Shown: positions 24,736 to 33,407 of the stretch, piece after piece
Numbering within the stretch: the stretch's first letter is position 1
How the letters are laid out: each line of letters opens with the position of its first letter
Assembly: GCF_015207705.1 (NCBI RefSeq)
Contig: NZ_JADEWI010000073.1
Coordinates: forward strand, 1 to 34,172
Direction of reading: 5' to 3'
Source of the DNA: Nostoc sp. LEGE 06077
Lineage (GTDB): Bacteria; Cyanobacteriota; Cyanobacteriia; Cyanobacteriales; Nostocaceae
Length of the DNA stretch: 34,172 nucleotides
Translations under genes and position numbers: made by a program
Notes under the pieces: generated by a model
The model's database searches: none
What the model was told of the DNA's origin: nothing
What the model saw: only the letters and a program-made list of their open reading frames with translations

Positions 24736-24909
24736 TTATTCATGTTCTTTTTCCGAACTAGTTTCATCATTAGAAGTATTCAATTCTTCCTTAAAACCCC
24801 GGAGAGTTTTACCTAGGGCATTTCCCAATTCAGGAATTTTTTTAGGCCCAAAAATTAGCAGCGCGACTATGGCAATTACACCCACTTCTGGCCATCCAAG
24901 TCCAAACAT
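24736..24909 (-). CDS. tatA: Twin-arginine translocase subunit TatA/TatE
   Basis: This 57-residue protein starts MFGLGWPEVGVIAIVALLIF, a single membrane helix, followed by the family motif GPKKIPELG (21-29), an amphipathic helix (GNALGKTLRGFKEEL) and an acidic tail. TatA forms the pore-like assembly that moves folded proteins with twin-arginine signals across the thylakoid or plasma membrane, together with TatC, which is not encoded here. The product is shorter than most gene-finder limits, but the motif is clear. It stands alone on the minus strand, facing the cphA terminator. Confidence 0.92.
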   Translation of the reverse strand: MFGLGWPEVGVIAIVALLIFGPKKIPELGNALGKTLRGFKEELNTSNDETSSEKEHE

Positions 24910-25061
24910 ATATAGATCCTCTATTCTATTGTGATTTTTTAATTAAATATTTTGGATTAAGACTCATCTCGATCAGCTGCTGTAGGATATGGCATTTTAA
25001 TCAAAATTACCACTAAATATACAACATTATTAAATCATTCTTGAATACAAAGATCTAGCAT

Positions 25062-25286
25062 TTATCGAAGAAGTTGGGGATCTTCGCTTTTTGCTCTTTC
25101 CTTCTTATATTCATCCCAAGATATAGTACCGTTAATTTTTGAGTCGGCAATTTCAGCATAAGCATATCTCATCTCTTCTTCATCCTCTAGCAGTTCTAAA
25201 ACTTTTTCGAGAGTGCTTTCAGGAGCAGCATTTAAATGTGATTGAATTAGTTCAAGTAAAGATTGTCTTTTGGTGATATTTTCCAT
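25062..25286 (-). CDS. Small acidic protein, possibly antitoxin-like
   Basis: The 74-residue protein is rich in Glu (LEKVLELLEDEEEMRYAYAE) with a C-terminal part DSKINGTISWDEYKKERAK. This resembles small antitoxin-like proteins (RelB/Phd type) in cyanobacteria, but I cannot name a family with confidence. No toxin gene follows: immediately after its stop is an ATG that reads only eight codons before TGA. The gene could be an orphan antitoxin or a separate regulatory protein. No good ribosome binding site stands out. Confidence 0.6.
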   Translation of the reverse strand: MENITKRQSLLELIQSHLNAAPESTLEKVLELLEDEEEMRYAYAEIADSKINGTISWDEYKKERAKSEDPQLLR

Positions 25287-25430
25287 TTTTAACTCTCTAA
25301 ATATTATCTATAAGAATCCGACTTGATTGTTGAAATTACTTGTATAGGTAGGAAATAGGGAACAGGACAAGAAGTAACAGAGGTATACTGAGTTTTTTTC
25401 TTCAAATCAAATATGATTCCTATAGTTTGT

Positions 25431-26909
25431 TTATTCGTGTTGAATTGGTATACCTAACCAATCGCTTAATTCATGGGCTAACCATGCCAGTTCTACTTCT
25501 GCTAAGACTATACCTGTGTGACCACCAAGCAGATATTTTTTTACTCCCACCCACAGTTCTAATTGTGCTGGAACTTTAGTACGATTACCTTCTCCATCTT
25601 TAATAAAATGCTGAGGGATATAAAGTAACTTGCTGATATCTTGTCTGGGTAATGGTGGAGATCGATGAAATGTGAAGCCAAACAAATCACGGTTGAAGCT
25701 AACTTGCTGATGATCTATCCATAATCGCAGTCTGCCAAATAAACCAAATATTAAGCCCCAGATCATCACAAAGCCAGCACTCCAAAAAGGTAATGAGAAC
25801 AAAACAAAGGGAATATTTGCGGGAAAAGGAGCAGCAAGAGCGTTGATTGTCCAAAATAAAATAAATGAATTCCAAGCGATCGCAAATACACCAGTCGATA
25901 GCATAGATGTATGAAAACCACTTGGTGGAATACTAATTTCTAGCACATCCCAATTTTTTGTGAGTTGAATTTTGCTCCCAGCAGGTTTAGAAACATCTGT
26001 GGTGAGATGATGAGAAACCCAATTATTTCCATCCCAATACCAATGACCTCTAATCCAGTCTGACAGGTTAATTTCTGCTGGTTGGGGTTTTTGTAAAAGT
26101 TTTGGATGTTCCAACGCTGCTAGTGCTGCATTTGCCGAAGTCAAGCGTCTGTCTAAACTGGGTTCAGTCATCCACTTTAACCACTGAGTCAAACTAGAAC
26201 TGAGATTAACTGCGGTATCAAATTGCATCCGAAAATCTTTTTGGGGTAAATCAGCCGGGTGAGTACCTGTAACCAAATAAATTAAAGTTGCACCTAAACT
26301 ATAAAGGTCAGATGCAGGTAAGGTACGTCCACCAAATTGTTCTGGTGGCATATAACCGTAAGTACCTACTACCGTCCGTGTTCCACCTTCAGCGGCTAGG
26401 ACTGTTTGCACCGAACCAAAATCGACTAAATAAACTTGACCAACACTGTTACCAGAGCGATCGCCCAATAAAATATTGCTAGGCTTAAGATCACGGTGGA
26501 TCACCGGTGGATTTAAACCGTGTAGATAAGTCAAAATTTCTAAAACTGCCGTGGCTATCTGTTTAACTTCAATTTCTGGAAAACTCCGCCCAGATTGTAA
26601 GTATTGCTCTAAAGTTTGGGCCGGGATATAAGTTTGTACTAAAGCAAATCCTTTAATGGTCGGCGAATTAACCTCAAAATAGTCTAAATAGCGAGGAATA
26701 GCAGGATGTGATAAAGATTTTAAAGTTTCGGCTTCACGCTCAAATAACTTGAGATCATCCCATTCAAAGTCACTACTAAAAGAGAGTAACTTAATGATGA
26801 CTAAAGCTTGAGTTGTTAAATCACGAGCAACAAACGTCCGTCGTCCTGCCTTTTTGCCCAACTGCTGTTGAATTTCGTAGCGATCGCCTAATATTTGCTC
26901 AGTGATCAT
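25431..26909 (-). CDS. Hanks-type serine/threonine protein kinase with membrane-bound C-terminal region
   Basis: The kinase domain covers about residues 10-270: invariant lysine K40 (VIIKLL), helix-C glutamate around E59, HRDLKPSN with HRD at 138-140, DFG at 163-165, and GTYGYMPPEQ as the activation segment end. The glycine loop is unusual (LGKKAGRRTF instead of GxGxxG), a version I know from a subgroup of cyanobacterial kinases. After a linker come two or three membrane segments (about 330-390; FAIAWNSFILFWTINALA, then a FVMIWGLIFGLFG stretch) and a soluble tail of about 100 residues. A sensory or membrane-anchoring role is inferred. The gene is divergent from cbiT. Confidence 0.88.
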   Translation of the reverse strand: MITEQILGDRYEIQQQLGKKAGRRTFVARDLTTQALVIIKLLSFSSDFEWDDLKLFEREAETLKSLSHPAIPRYLDYFEVNSPTIKGFALVQTYIPAQTLEQYLQSGRSFPEIEVKQIATAVLEILTYLHGLNPPVIHRDLKPSNILLGDRSGNSVGQVYLVDFGSVQTVLAAEGGTRTVVGTYGYMPPEQFGGRTLPASDLYSLGATLIYLVTGTHPADLPQKDFRMQFDTAVNLSSSLTQWLKWMTEPSLDRRLTSANAALAALEHPKLLQKPQPAEINLSDWIRGHWYWDGNNWVSHHLTTDVSKPAGSKIQLTKNWDVLEISIPPSGFHTSMLSTGVFAIAWNSFILFWTINALAAPFPANIPFVLFSLPFWSAGFVMIWGLIFGLFGRLRLWIDHQQVSFNRDLFGFTFHRSPPLPRQDISKLLYIPQHFIKDGEGNRTKVPAQLELWVGVKKYLLGGHTGIVLAEVELAWLAHELSDWLGIPIQHE

Positions 26910-27001
26910 GATTGCTTATGACGCTACATCGCAAAAATTTTTATAGTTTATGGTTTATCTAATCAGACAAGCCAACATCTTTAGTATAAATGTGTGTCTC
27001 T

Positions 27002-27604
27002 ATGCCTTCCCAAAATTGGCCTTATGTTACTCCTGGTATTCCCGACGAATTATTTGAGCAATTACCGGGAATTCCCTTCAGCCAACGAGAAGTGCGGCTG
27101 TTATTGATTTCCCAACTCCGACTCAAACCTGATTCCGTATTTTGGGATATTGGTGCAGGAACAGGTACTATTCCCGTAGAAGTTAGCTTACTCTGTCCCC
27201 AAGGTAAAATTATTGCTATAGAACGAGATGAAGAAGTAGCTAACTTGATCAAGCGTAACTGCGATCGCTTTGAGGTAAAGAATGTTGAAGTTTTGGAAGG
27301 TAGCGCCCCAGAATGTTTACATGACATTAAGACAGTGCCTCATCGCGTTTGCATTGAAGGCGGACGCGCCATCCAGGAGATTTTGCAAGCAGTGTGGGAT
27401 TATTTGCCACCATCAGGGCGAGTGGTCGCCACAGCTGGTAATCTAGAAAGTCTGTATGCTATTTCTCAAAGCTTTTCCCAGTTGCGAGCTGTAAATATCG
27501 AAGTCGTTCAGTCTGCTGTCAATCGCCTTGAGACCAGAGGTTTTTCTCAGACTTTTACAGCAGTTGATCCGATTTTTATCCTGAGTGGTGAGAAACTAGA
27601 CTAA
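27002..27604 (+). CDS. cbiT: Cobalt-precorrin-6B C15-methyltransferase (decarboxylating) CbiT
   Basis: CbiT methylates C15 and decarboxylates the ring-C acetate side chain of cobalt-precorrin during cobalamin synthesis. The 200-residue protein has the typical start WPYVTPGIPDELFEQLPGIP and the SAM-binding motif DIGAGTGTIPVE (49-60). IAIERDEEVANLIKRN follows as the second SAM motif. In other bacteria this domain is fused to CbiE (as CobL); here it is separate. ATG at 27002 is preferred over a GTG-type extension. cdsA follows after 80 bases filled with repeats, with no functional link. Confidence 0.88.
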   Translation: MPSQNWPYVTPGIPDELFEQLPGIPFSQREVRLLLISQLRLKPDSVFWDIGAGTGTIPVEVSLLCPQGKIIAIERDEEVANLIKRNCDRFEVKNVEVLEGSAPECLHDIKTVPHRVCIEGGRAIQEILQAVWDYLPPSGRVVATAGNLESLYAISQSFSQLRAVNIEVVQSAVNRLETRGFSQTFTAVDPIFILSGEKLD

Positions 27605-27611
27605 ATCGAAA

Positions 27612-27680
27612 GTATGAAGTATGAAGTATGAAATTCACGCTTCACCCTTCACACTTCATACTTCAACATTTCATACTTAC
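27612..27680. repeat. Heptamer tandem repeats between cbiT and cdsA
   Basis: GTATGAA occurs three times in tandem from about 27613, and the complementary TTCATAC occurs from about 27655, so the region can fold on itself. It is a typical Nostoc short tandem repeat. Related sequence lies near 28610-28645. Confidence 0.75.
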
Positions 27681-27684
27681 TTCT

Positions 27685-28569
27685 ATGCCTTGGTCTCGAA
27701 TTATTAGTGGAATTATTGCGATCGCCCTTGCTTTGGTGGCAACCCTGTTAGGTGGCTGGTATTTCACCATTGTGATTGCGGTAAGCATCTTTTTGGGTCA
27801 ACTGGAATATTTTAATTTAGTACAGGCTAGAGGCATTGTCCCTGCTGCGAAAACCACCATATTTGTCAGCCAAGTCTTACTGATCATCTGTACGATGGAC
27901 GGCAATTTAGCTGACGCTGTGCTACCTCTGGGTGGAACTGTCATTTGTTTTTATCTGCTATTTCAGCCAAAAATGGCGACAATTGCTGACATTTCCGCTT
28001 CGATTATGGGGTTATTTTATGTAGCTTATCTGTCGAGCTACTGGGTAAGATTACGAGGCATTGGGAGTGCAGCCGTTAGCAATATTCCGTTAAAAGGTTA
28101 CTGGCCTAATTCTTGGACTGATATTTTAGACCAAAAAAATTTAGTCGCTTTACCACCAGGATTCACATTAACAATACTGGCGTTCTTATGTATTTGGGCA
28201 GCAGATATAGGCGCTTACGTTGTTGGCAAATTCTTCGGTAAAACCCGCTTGTCAGACATTAGCCCGAAAAAAACTGTGGAAGGTGCAGCATTTGGTATAG
28301 CCGCCAGCGTGGCTGTAGCGATCGCCGGCACCTATTATCTTCAGTTACCCAAATTTCTCTTTACAGGCGCAGCTTTGGGTTTACTGATTGGTATTGCTAG
28401 TCTGTTAGGCGATTTAACCGAATCTATGCTCAAGCGCGATGCTGGGGTGAAAGACTCTGGACAGTTGATCCCCGGTCATGGTGGCATCTTAGATCGCACC
28501 GATAGTTATATTTTCACAGCACCATTGGTCTATTATTTCGTTACTTTATTGTTGCCGTTGATTGAGTGA
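27685..28569 (+). CDS. cdsA: Phosphatidate cytidylyltransferase
   Basis: CdsA makes CDP-diacylglycerol from phosphatidate and CTP, the branch point for phosphatidylglycerol, which photosystems require. The 294-residue integral membrane protein shows many hydrophobic segments and ends with the family signature SMLKRDAGVKDSGQLIPGHG followed by GILDRTDS. WAADIGAYVVGKFFGKT and ISPKKTVEGAAFGI are also characteristic. I chose ATG at 27685 (MPWSRIISGIIAIAL); a longer frame starts in the tandem repeats and should be ignored. Confidence 0.93.
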   Translation: MPWSRIISGIIAIALALVATLLGGWYFTIVIAVSIFLGQLEYFNLVQARGIVPAAKTTIFVSQVLLIICTMDGNLADAVLPLGGTVICFYLLFQPKMATIADISASIMGLFYVAYLSSYWVRLRGIGSAAVSNIPLKGYWPNSWTDILDQKNLVALPPGFTLTILAFLCIWAADIGAYVVGKFFGKTRLSDISPKKTVEGAAFGIAASVAVAIAGTYYLQLPKFLFTGAALGLLIGIASLLGDLTESMLKRDAGVKDSGQLIPGHGGILDRTDSYIFTAPLVYYFVTLLLPLIE

Positions 28570-28571
28570 AG

Positions 28572-28645
28572 GTAGGAGGTAGGGGGCAGAAGGCAGAAGG
28601 CAGGAGGGAGGTATGAAGAATTTCCCACTTCACACTTCATACTTC
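28572..28645. repeat. Purine-rich heptamer repeats after cdsA
   Basis: GGCAGAA-type units and GGTAGGAGG-type runs are followed by a TATGAAG/CTTCATA inverted pair. This is the short tandem repeat type common in Nostoc. It lies between the convergent ends of cdsA and the DUF2993 gene. Confidence 0.65.
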
Positions 28646-29359
28646 TTACGGGTTCACATTAATCTTGCCACGACAAACTAATTGCGCGGGGATCACACTG
28701 AGTTCTTGAATGTCAGCATCGGAACCTAAATCTAGATTGTAATCATTATTACCTAGCATCAGTGGAGAAGCATTTTCTATAACTTGAATCTGTGATAACC
28801 GTAATTCATGATTACTAACTAAATTTAAATTTAAAGATATTTCCAGAGGTGTATTTTCATTGGAACATGTTACGATAGCACCCAGAATTATTCGATGATT
28901 CTCCAAAATAATTTTTTCCCAAGCTATTTGCTTGGGTTTTAGGCAGTGTTCTGGTAAAAGTTTAACCAGTACTTCATTTAAAGCAGTCGATAATAGTTCG
29001 GATGAGACGGAACTGTTGAGATCTTTCTCGTCTACGATTAGTTCGCCAACCACTGGTACTGTTACCAACAGTCGTAATGGCTGGCCTTTCAGTACTGCGC
29101 CTATGTTGACCTGAATATTCTCCGCTACGAGTTGAATTCGTGTAATATGGAGGCCTTGATAGACTGCATCGGTTGCAAAAATAGAAACCCAAGGAATACG
29201 CCCAGAGAGAAGTTGGCGATCGCTGGCTTTAATATCCACCTCTAACTGGGATACATGGCTCACTTGCGCTCTTAACCAGAGTTTGACCGCTGTTGTGAGG
29301 ACATTAGTGATAATTCGTATTTTATTTGCACCTTTTGCTTGGGAATTTTTTTCAGGCAT
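28646..29359 (-). CDS. DUF2993 (LmeA-like) lipid-binding domain protein
   Basis: The 237-residue protein matches the cyanobacterial DUF2993 family: LWLRAQVSHVSQLEVDIKAS near the start, LLSGRIPWVSIFATDAVYQGLHIT in the middle, and alternating beta-strands typical of this tubular, lipid-binding-like fold. Mycobacterial LmeA, of the same family, acts in the synthesis of envelope lipoglycans. The protein has no clear signal peptide, only a Lys/Arg-rich N-terminus (MPEKNSQAKGANKIR). Its role in cyanobacteria is not known. It is convergent with cdsA; a functional link to lipids is possible but not shown. Confidence 0.75.
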   Translation of the reverse strand: MPEKNSQAKGANKIRIITNVLTTAVKLWLRAQVSHVSQLEVDIKASDRQLLSGRIPWVSIFATDAVYQGLHITRIQLVAENIQVNIGAVLKGQPLRLLVTVPVVGELIVDEKDLNSSVSSELLSTALNEVLVKLLPEHCLKPKQIAWEKIILENHRIILGAIVTCSNENTPLEISLNLNLVSNHELRLSQIQVIENASPLMLGNNDYNLDLGSDADIQELSVIPAQLVCRGKINVNP

Positions 29360-29499
29360 GGAACTATTTTGTTGATGAGTTTTAGCGCATCAACTAACTA
29401 AACTGAAACAAGCTTTAAATGTAACATTTATGGCTATTCAGTACAAAATGCAAATATTATTATTATTTAAAGGTTGAATAAAGAATAAGTAATTTCAAC

Positions 29500-30294
29500 A
29501 TGGAGGTAAGGTTACAAAAGGTTCTAGCTCAGTTAGGTATTGCCTCACGGCGAGAAGCTGAAGAGATGATTCGGCAGTCGCGTGTGCAGGTAAATGGGGT
29601 ATCAGCGCATTTAGGTCAAAAAGTTGACCCGCAAAAAGATGCGATCGCTATTGATGGCAAGTTAATTTCTGCCGCAGAGCGTCCGCCTTTAATATATTTG
29701 TTGCTACACAAACCACCAGGAGTGGTTTCGACTTGCGCCGATCCTCAAGGCAGAAAGACTGTTTTGGATTTACTACCCAAAGAGTTACGTGCAGGTTTAG
29801 GTATTCATCCTGTTGGTCGTCTAGATGCAGAGTCTACAGGCGCATTAATTCTCACAAACGACGGAGAACTAACATTTGGACTCACCCATCCACGCCATAG
29901 TATTTCTAAAACTTATCGTGTCGTGGTCAAAGGCCATCCTTCACAAGCAGTAATAGAAAAGTGGTCTCAAGGTGTGATGTTAGATGGTAGAAAAACGCTG
30001 CCTGCTCAGGTAAATCTTATAGAAAGTTTTGCAGAAAATAGCTGTTTAGAAATAGTGTTAAAGGAGGGCAGAAATCGCCAAATTCGCCGTGTAGCTGAGA
30101 TTTTAGAACATCCAGTCATTAGATTATATCGAACTGCTATAGGTTCAATTAAATTAAAAAACCCCAAAGAAACCTTTTTACGTGAAGGCCAGTATCGTTC
30201 TCTAAAAGATGAAGAAATTCGCTTTTTGCAAAAGAGCATCAAGCACAGAAATATTAAAGACTCAGCTGAGGTAAGGAGCGTAGCAAAAGCATGA
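29500..30294 (+). CDS. rluB: rRNA pseudouridine synthase of the RsuA/RluB family
   Basis: The 264-residue protein has an N-terminal S4 RNA-binding domain (RLQKVLAQLGIASRREAEEM) and a pseudouridine synthase domain with the catalytic aspartate in GRLDAESTGALILTNDGE (D109). KEGRNRQIRR is the conserved C-terminal RNA-binding stretch. These enzymes isomerise uridines in 23S (RluB) or 16S (RsuA) rRNA; in cyanobacteria this size is usually annotated as RluB. ATG at 29500 is preceded by TTCAAC with no obvious ribosome binding site. The stop codon overlaps the start of the next gene by four bases (ATGA), so translation is probably coupled. Confidence 0.9.
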   Translation: MEVRLQKVLAQLGIASRREAEEMIRQSRVQVNGVSAHLGQKVDPQKDAIAIDGKLISAAERPPLIYLLLHKPPGVVSTCADPQGRKTVLDLLPKELRAGLGIHPVGRLDAESTGALILTNDGELTFGLTHPRHSISKTYRVVVKGHPSQAVIEKWSQGVMLDGRKTLPAQVNLIESFAENSCLEIVLKEGRNRQIRRVAEILEHPVIRLYRTAIGSIKLKNPKETFLREGQYRSLKDEEIRFLQKSIKHRNIKDSAEVRSVAKA

Positions 30295-31100
30295 AGTGGT
30301 TTAAGTTTAAAAGAAAAAATAATCAGCAGCCAACACTCACTCTAGAACAACTACGAGCAGAAAAGTTGAAAGAATTGGGCGCTCAACTTTGGGCGGCTCG
30401 TCAAGAACGGAGTTTGTCTCTAGAAGAAATGATGGCAATTACCAAAATTTCACGGCGGTTGTTGCAGGCGATTGAAGAAGGTAATCTCGAAGATTTACCA
30501 GAACCAATTTATATTCAAGGATTTATTCGGCAATATGCTGATGCGTTAGGCTTGAACGGCACAGAATTTGCTAAGACTTTTCCTGTGGCTTCTATGCCAG
30601 TTGTTAACGCAGCATCTGTTCCAATCAACAGGTCAATGAATCTATTACGCCCGATTCATCTTTACCTGCTGTACATAGTTGTGATTATTTGCTCTGTTAG
30701 CAGCTTATCGAAAGTGTTAAGCAATGCGGAATTTAGCGCTGATAACAATCAGCAAAGTCAGCCACAACCAGAGACTGTTTTACAGCCAACACCTAATCAA
30801 GATCAAGAAAATACACAAGCTCAGTCTGTTAGCAACAATCAAGAACATCAAACCGTGCAGATTGGTGTCACCTTGAAGGAAGCATCTTGGATTCGTGTAG
30901 TAGCTGATGGCAAAACCGAGTTTGAGGGAATTCTACCAGAGGGAACCCATCGTGTTTGGAAAGCCCAAGAACAACTGACAGTGAAAACTGATAATGCTGG
31001 TAGTGTGATGATGAGCGTTAATCAGGAGGAAGCCAAGCAAATGGGAGAACCTGGAAAATCAGAAGAAGTGAAGATTGCTGCGGCCAAGCCTCAATCTTAA
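30291..31100 (+). CDS. RodZ-like helix-turn-helix membrane protein with DUF4115
   Basis: The 269-residue protein starts with a basic tail, then a Cro/C1-type helix-turn-helix (about 24-90: LWAARQERSLSLEEMMAITK, EPIYIQGFIRQYADALGL), one membrane segment (about 121-140: PIHLYLLYIVVIICSVSSLS), a Gln/Pro-rich linker and a C-terminal beta domain (VTLKEASWIRVVADGKTEFE, GTHRVWKAQEQL) of DUF4115. This is the build of RodZ, which links MreB to the cell envelope in rod-shaped growth. No mreB is nearby. It overlaps rluB by ATGA, as part of one transcript. Confidence 0.85.
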   Translation: MKWFKFKRKNNQQPTLTLEQLRAEKLKELGAQLWAARQERSLSLEEMMAITKISRRLLQAIEEGNLEDLPEPIYIQGFIRQYADALGLNGTEFAKTFPVASMPVVNAASVPINRSMNLLRPIHLYLLYIVVIICSVSSLSKVLSNAEFSADNNQQSQPQPETVLQPTPNQDQENTQAQSVSNNQEHQTVQIGVTLKEASWIRVVADGKTEFEGILPEGTHRVWKAQEQLTVKTDNAGSVMMSVNQEEAKQMGEPGKSEEVKIAAAKPQS

Positions 31101-31115
31101 TAAAGATCCGGGCGA

Positions 31116-31190
31116 GAAAAGGCAGGGGAGATATAGTCGCGGGGAGCAAGGGGGAAATATTATCTCCCTGGCTCCCTGCCCCCTACCCTA
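31116..31190. repeat. GC-rich imperfect hairpin between rodZ-like gene and malQ
   Basis: GGCAGGGGAGATA is roughly complementary to TATCTCCCTGGCTCCCTGCC, with GGGGAGCAAGGGG in between. It probably stops transcription from both convergent genes and belongs to the same GGGGAGC-type repeat group that enters trmD. Confidence 0.55.
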
Positions 31191-31196
31191 GTTATT

Positions 31197-32705
31197 TCAT
31201 TTTTGTTTGGGAGCGCGACCGTATAATTGAGTTAAAGTTTTTAAGCGATCGCTTACTTCTCTTGTAAGTACATCTGAATGATAGCGCCACCCCCAATTAC
31301 CTTCAGCCACACTGGGGAAATTCATCCGCGCATCAGTTCCTAAGCCTAAAACATCCTGCAAGGGAATAATTGCTTGATTAGCAACGGAACTTAAAGCCAA
31401 GCGAATAATATCCCAATGTACTCCTTCAGGACTGATACAACCTAAATACAGCAGGAAGTTACGTTTCTCGTAATCATTGGCTTTGTCAAACCAGCCAACG
31501 CTTGTGTCATTGTCATGGGTTCCGGTATAAACTACAAAATTCTGCGAGTAGTTGAATGGTAAAAATGGATTACCGGGATCAGAACCAAAGGCGAACTGTA
31601 ACACCTTCATCCCTGGAAATTCATACTTGTCGCGGAGTGCTTCTACCTCTGGTGTAATTACACCCAAATCTTCAGCCAATACAGGTAGTTTGCCGAGATT
31701 GTCTTTAATTGCATCAAACAATTCTTCCCCAGGCGCTTTCATCCACTCCCCATTAATTGCTGTTTCTTCTCCTTGCGGGACAGCCCAATAAGCTTCAAAT
31801 CCTCGAAAGTGATCAATGCGAATTACATCTAAATAATCCAGCATTGCTTCAAAGCGACCTATCCACCACTTAAAGTTCTGTTTTTGCAATTCTTCCCAGT
31901 TGTAAACTGGGTTTCCCCATAATTGACCAGTAGCACTAAAATAATCTGGTGGAACTCCCGCCATCAGTTTCGGTTCTCTGGTTTCTTCATCTAGACAAAA
32001 GATTTCGGGATGCGACCACACGTCAGAGCTATCTTGAGCTACATAAATGGGAATATCGCCAATAATTTGAATACCGCTCATATTGGCATAAGCTTTGAGT
32101 TCCGACCATTCACGGAAAAATTCAAATTGAATGAATTTGTAATAAAAAATCTCAGCGTTTAACTGCTGTTTTGCTTGCGCGATTGCTTCTGGTTCGCGCT
32201 TGACTAGTGCTGGTTCCCAAGTATGCCAGCTTGTTCCTTCGTGAGCATCTTTCAGCGCCATGAACAAGGCATAATCATCTAACCAATAAGCTTTGCTGTC
32301 ACAAAAACCGGCAAATTCAGTTTGTTGTATGGGTGTTGCTTGCTCTTGAAAATTTTTGCAGGCTTTTTTGAGCAGTTCAACCTTAATTGCGAAAATCTTG
32401 TCATAATCTACCTGAGAAGTGTTAAATTCTGGCAGATTAGCAAAGTCTTGTTCAGCTAGTAAACCTTGCTCTTGCAGTTTGTCGGGGCTAATAATTAGGG
32501 GATTCCCCGCCATTGCAGAATAAGCCGCATAAGGAGAATTACCATAACCAGTTGGCCCTAAAGGCAAAACTTGCCAATATTGCTGGTAGCTTTCTCTGAG
32601 AAAATCAATAAACTTATAGGCTTCTAAGCCTAAATCACCAATACCAAATCGGCTGGGGAACGAGGTAGGATGCAGCAAAATGCCGCTGGATCTGGGAAAA
32701 GGCAT
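31197..32705 (-). CDS. malQ: 4-alpha-glucanotransferase (amylomaltase)
   Basis: MalQ moves maltodextrin segments between acceptors in glycogen and maltose metabolism (GH77). The 502-residue length and sequence fit: start RSSGILLHPTSFPSRFGIGD, GPTGYGNSPYAAYSAMAGNP, catalytic nucleophile D298 in VIRIDHFRGFEAYW, acid/base E345 in LAEDLG and D398 in GTHDND. The ATG at 32705 gives the usual start. It is convergent with the rluB-rodZ pair and divergent from the Nudix gene. Confidence 0.95.
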   Translation of the reverse strand: MPFPRSSGILLHPTSFPSRFGIGDLGLEAYKFIDFLRESYQQYWQVLPLGPTGYGNSPYAAYSAMAGNPLIISPDKLQEQGLLAEQDFANLPEFNTSQVDYDKIFAIKVELLKKACKNFQEQATPIQQTEFAGFCDSKAYWLDDYALFMALKDAHEGTSWHTWEPALVKREPEAIAQAKQQLNAEIFYYKFIQFEFFREWSELKAYANMSGIQIIGDIPIYVAQDSSDVWSHPEIFCLDEETREPKLMAGVPPDYFSATGQLWGNPVYNWEELQKQNFKWWIGRFEAMLDYLDVIRIDHFRGFEAYWAVPQGEETAINGEWMKAPGEELFDAIKDNLGKLPVLAEDLGVITPEVEALRDKYEFPGMKVLQFAFGSDPGNPFLPFNYSQNFVVYTGTHDNDTSVGWFDKANDYEKRNFLLYLGCISPEGVHWDIIRLALSSVANQAIIPLQDVLGLGTDARMNFPSVAEGNWGWRYHSDVLTREVSDRLKTLTQLYGRAPKQK

Positions 32706-32805
32706 ATTTATTTAATTTCAAGTATAAGTAAGTATAAGTCTGAAGGACACGCTGGGCGATCGCATTGAATTTATCACAGAACAGGAAGCTCTGGTCTTTT
32801 GTTCT

Positions 32806-32870
32806 TAGTCATTTGTCTTTTGTCCTTGGTTAGTGATCTAATGACTAATGACCATTGACTTTTGACTCTT
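32806..32870. repeat. Short repeats before the Nudix gene
   Basis: TTTGTC, ATGACTAATGACC and TTGACTTTTGACTCTTGACT are short variants of one heptamer-like theme, the same as the AGTCAATGG hairpin at 16978. They immediately precede the Nudix start and replace any clear ribosome binding site. Confidence 0.6.
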
Positions 32871-32874
32871 GACT

Positions 32875-33309
32875 ATGAATTACCGTAATCCTGCTCCAAC
32901 GGTTGATATCATCATTGAATTGGTTGACCGACCACATCGGCCAATAGTGTTAATTGAGAGGCTTAATTCTCCATTTGGTTGGGCAATTCCCGGTGGTTTT
33001 GTTGACTATGGCGAAGCTGTAGAAGTAGCCGCAAAGCGGGAAGCTGAGGAAGAAACAAGTTTGCAGGTGGAGTTGATTGAACAATTTTTGGTTTATTCTG
33101 ACCCCAGCCGCGACCCACGTCAGCATACGATTAGTATTGTATTTTTGGCTACGGCTACGGGAGAGCCAAAGGCGGGCGATGATGCCAAGGGTATAGGTGT
33201 TTTTGAGTCTTGGCTTGTACCGAGTAATTTATGTTTTGATCATGACCGCATTCTGCGAGATTATTGGCGTTATCGGCATTATGGTATACGTCCACGGTTA
33301 GGGTTTTGA
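32875..33309 (+). CDS. Nudix hydrolase
   Basis: The 144-residue protein is little more than the Nudix domain. The box runs from G41 through E47 to R55 E56 and E59 E60, with the usual late glycine replaced by S62. [14 protein letters not shown] and [15 protein letters not shown] are as in ADP-ribose pyrophosphatase-like members. I chose ATG at 32875 over the TTG two codons upstream. The fifteen C-terminal residues are Tyr/Arg-rich ([12 protein letters not shown]). Substrate is open; ADP-ribose or an oxidised nucleotide is possible. No operon partner. Confidence 0.85.
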   Translation: MNYRNPAPTVDIIIELVDRPHRPIVLIERLNSPFGWAIPGGFVDYGEAVEVAAKREAEEETSLQVELIEQFLVYSDPSRDPRQHTISIVFLATATGEPKAGDDAKGIGVFESWLVPSNLCFDHDRILRDYWRYRHYGIRPRLGF

Positions 33310-33313
33310 TTAA

Positions 33314-33350
33314 CGAACCGCAAAGGACGCAAAGGGCGCGAAGAAGGAAT
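33314..33350. repeat. Dispersed repeat after the Nudix gene
   Basis: AACCGCAAAGGACGCAAAGG and GCGCGAAG lie directly after the stop codon. I recognise the ACGCAAAG(G) theme as a widely dispersed cyanobacterial intergenic repeat; nothing else is seen in this 100-base gap. Confidence 0.55.
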
Positions 33351-33407
33351 ACTGGTGACACAGAATCTTAGAGATTATACTGTGTCAGTGGTATTCAATG
33401 GTGCATT

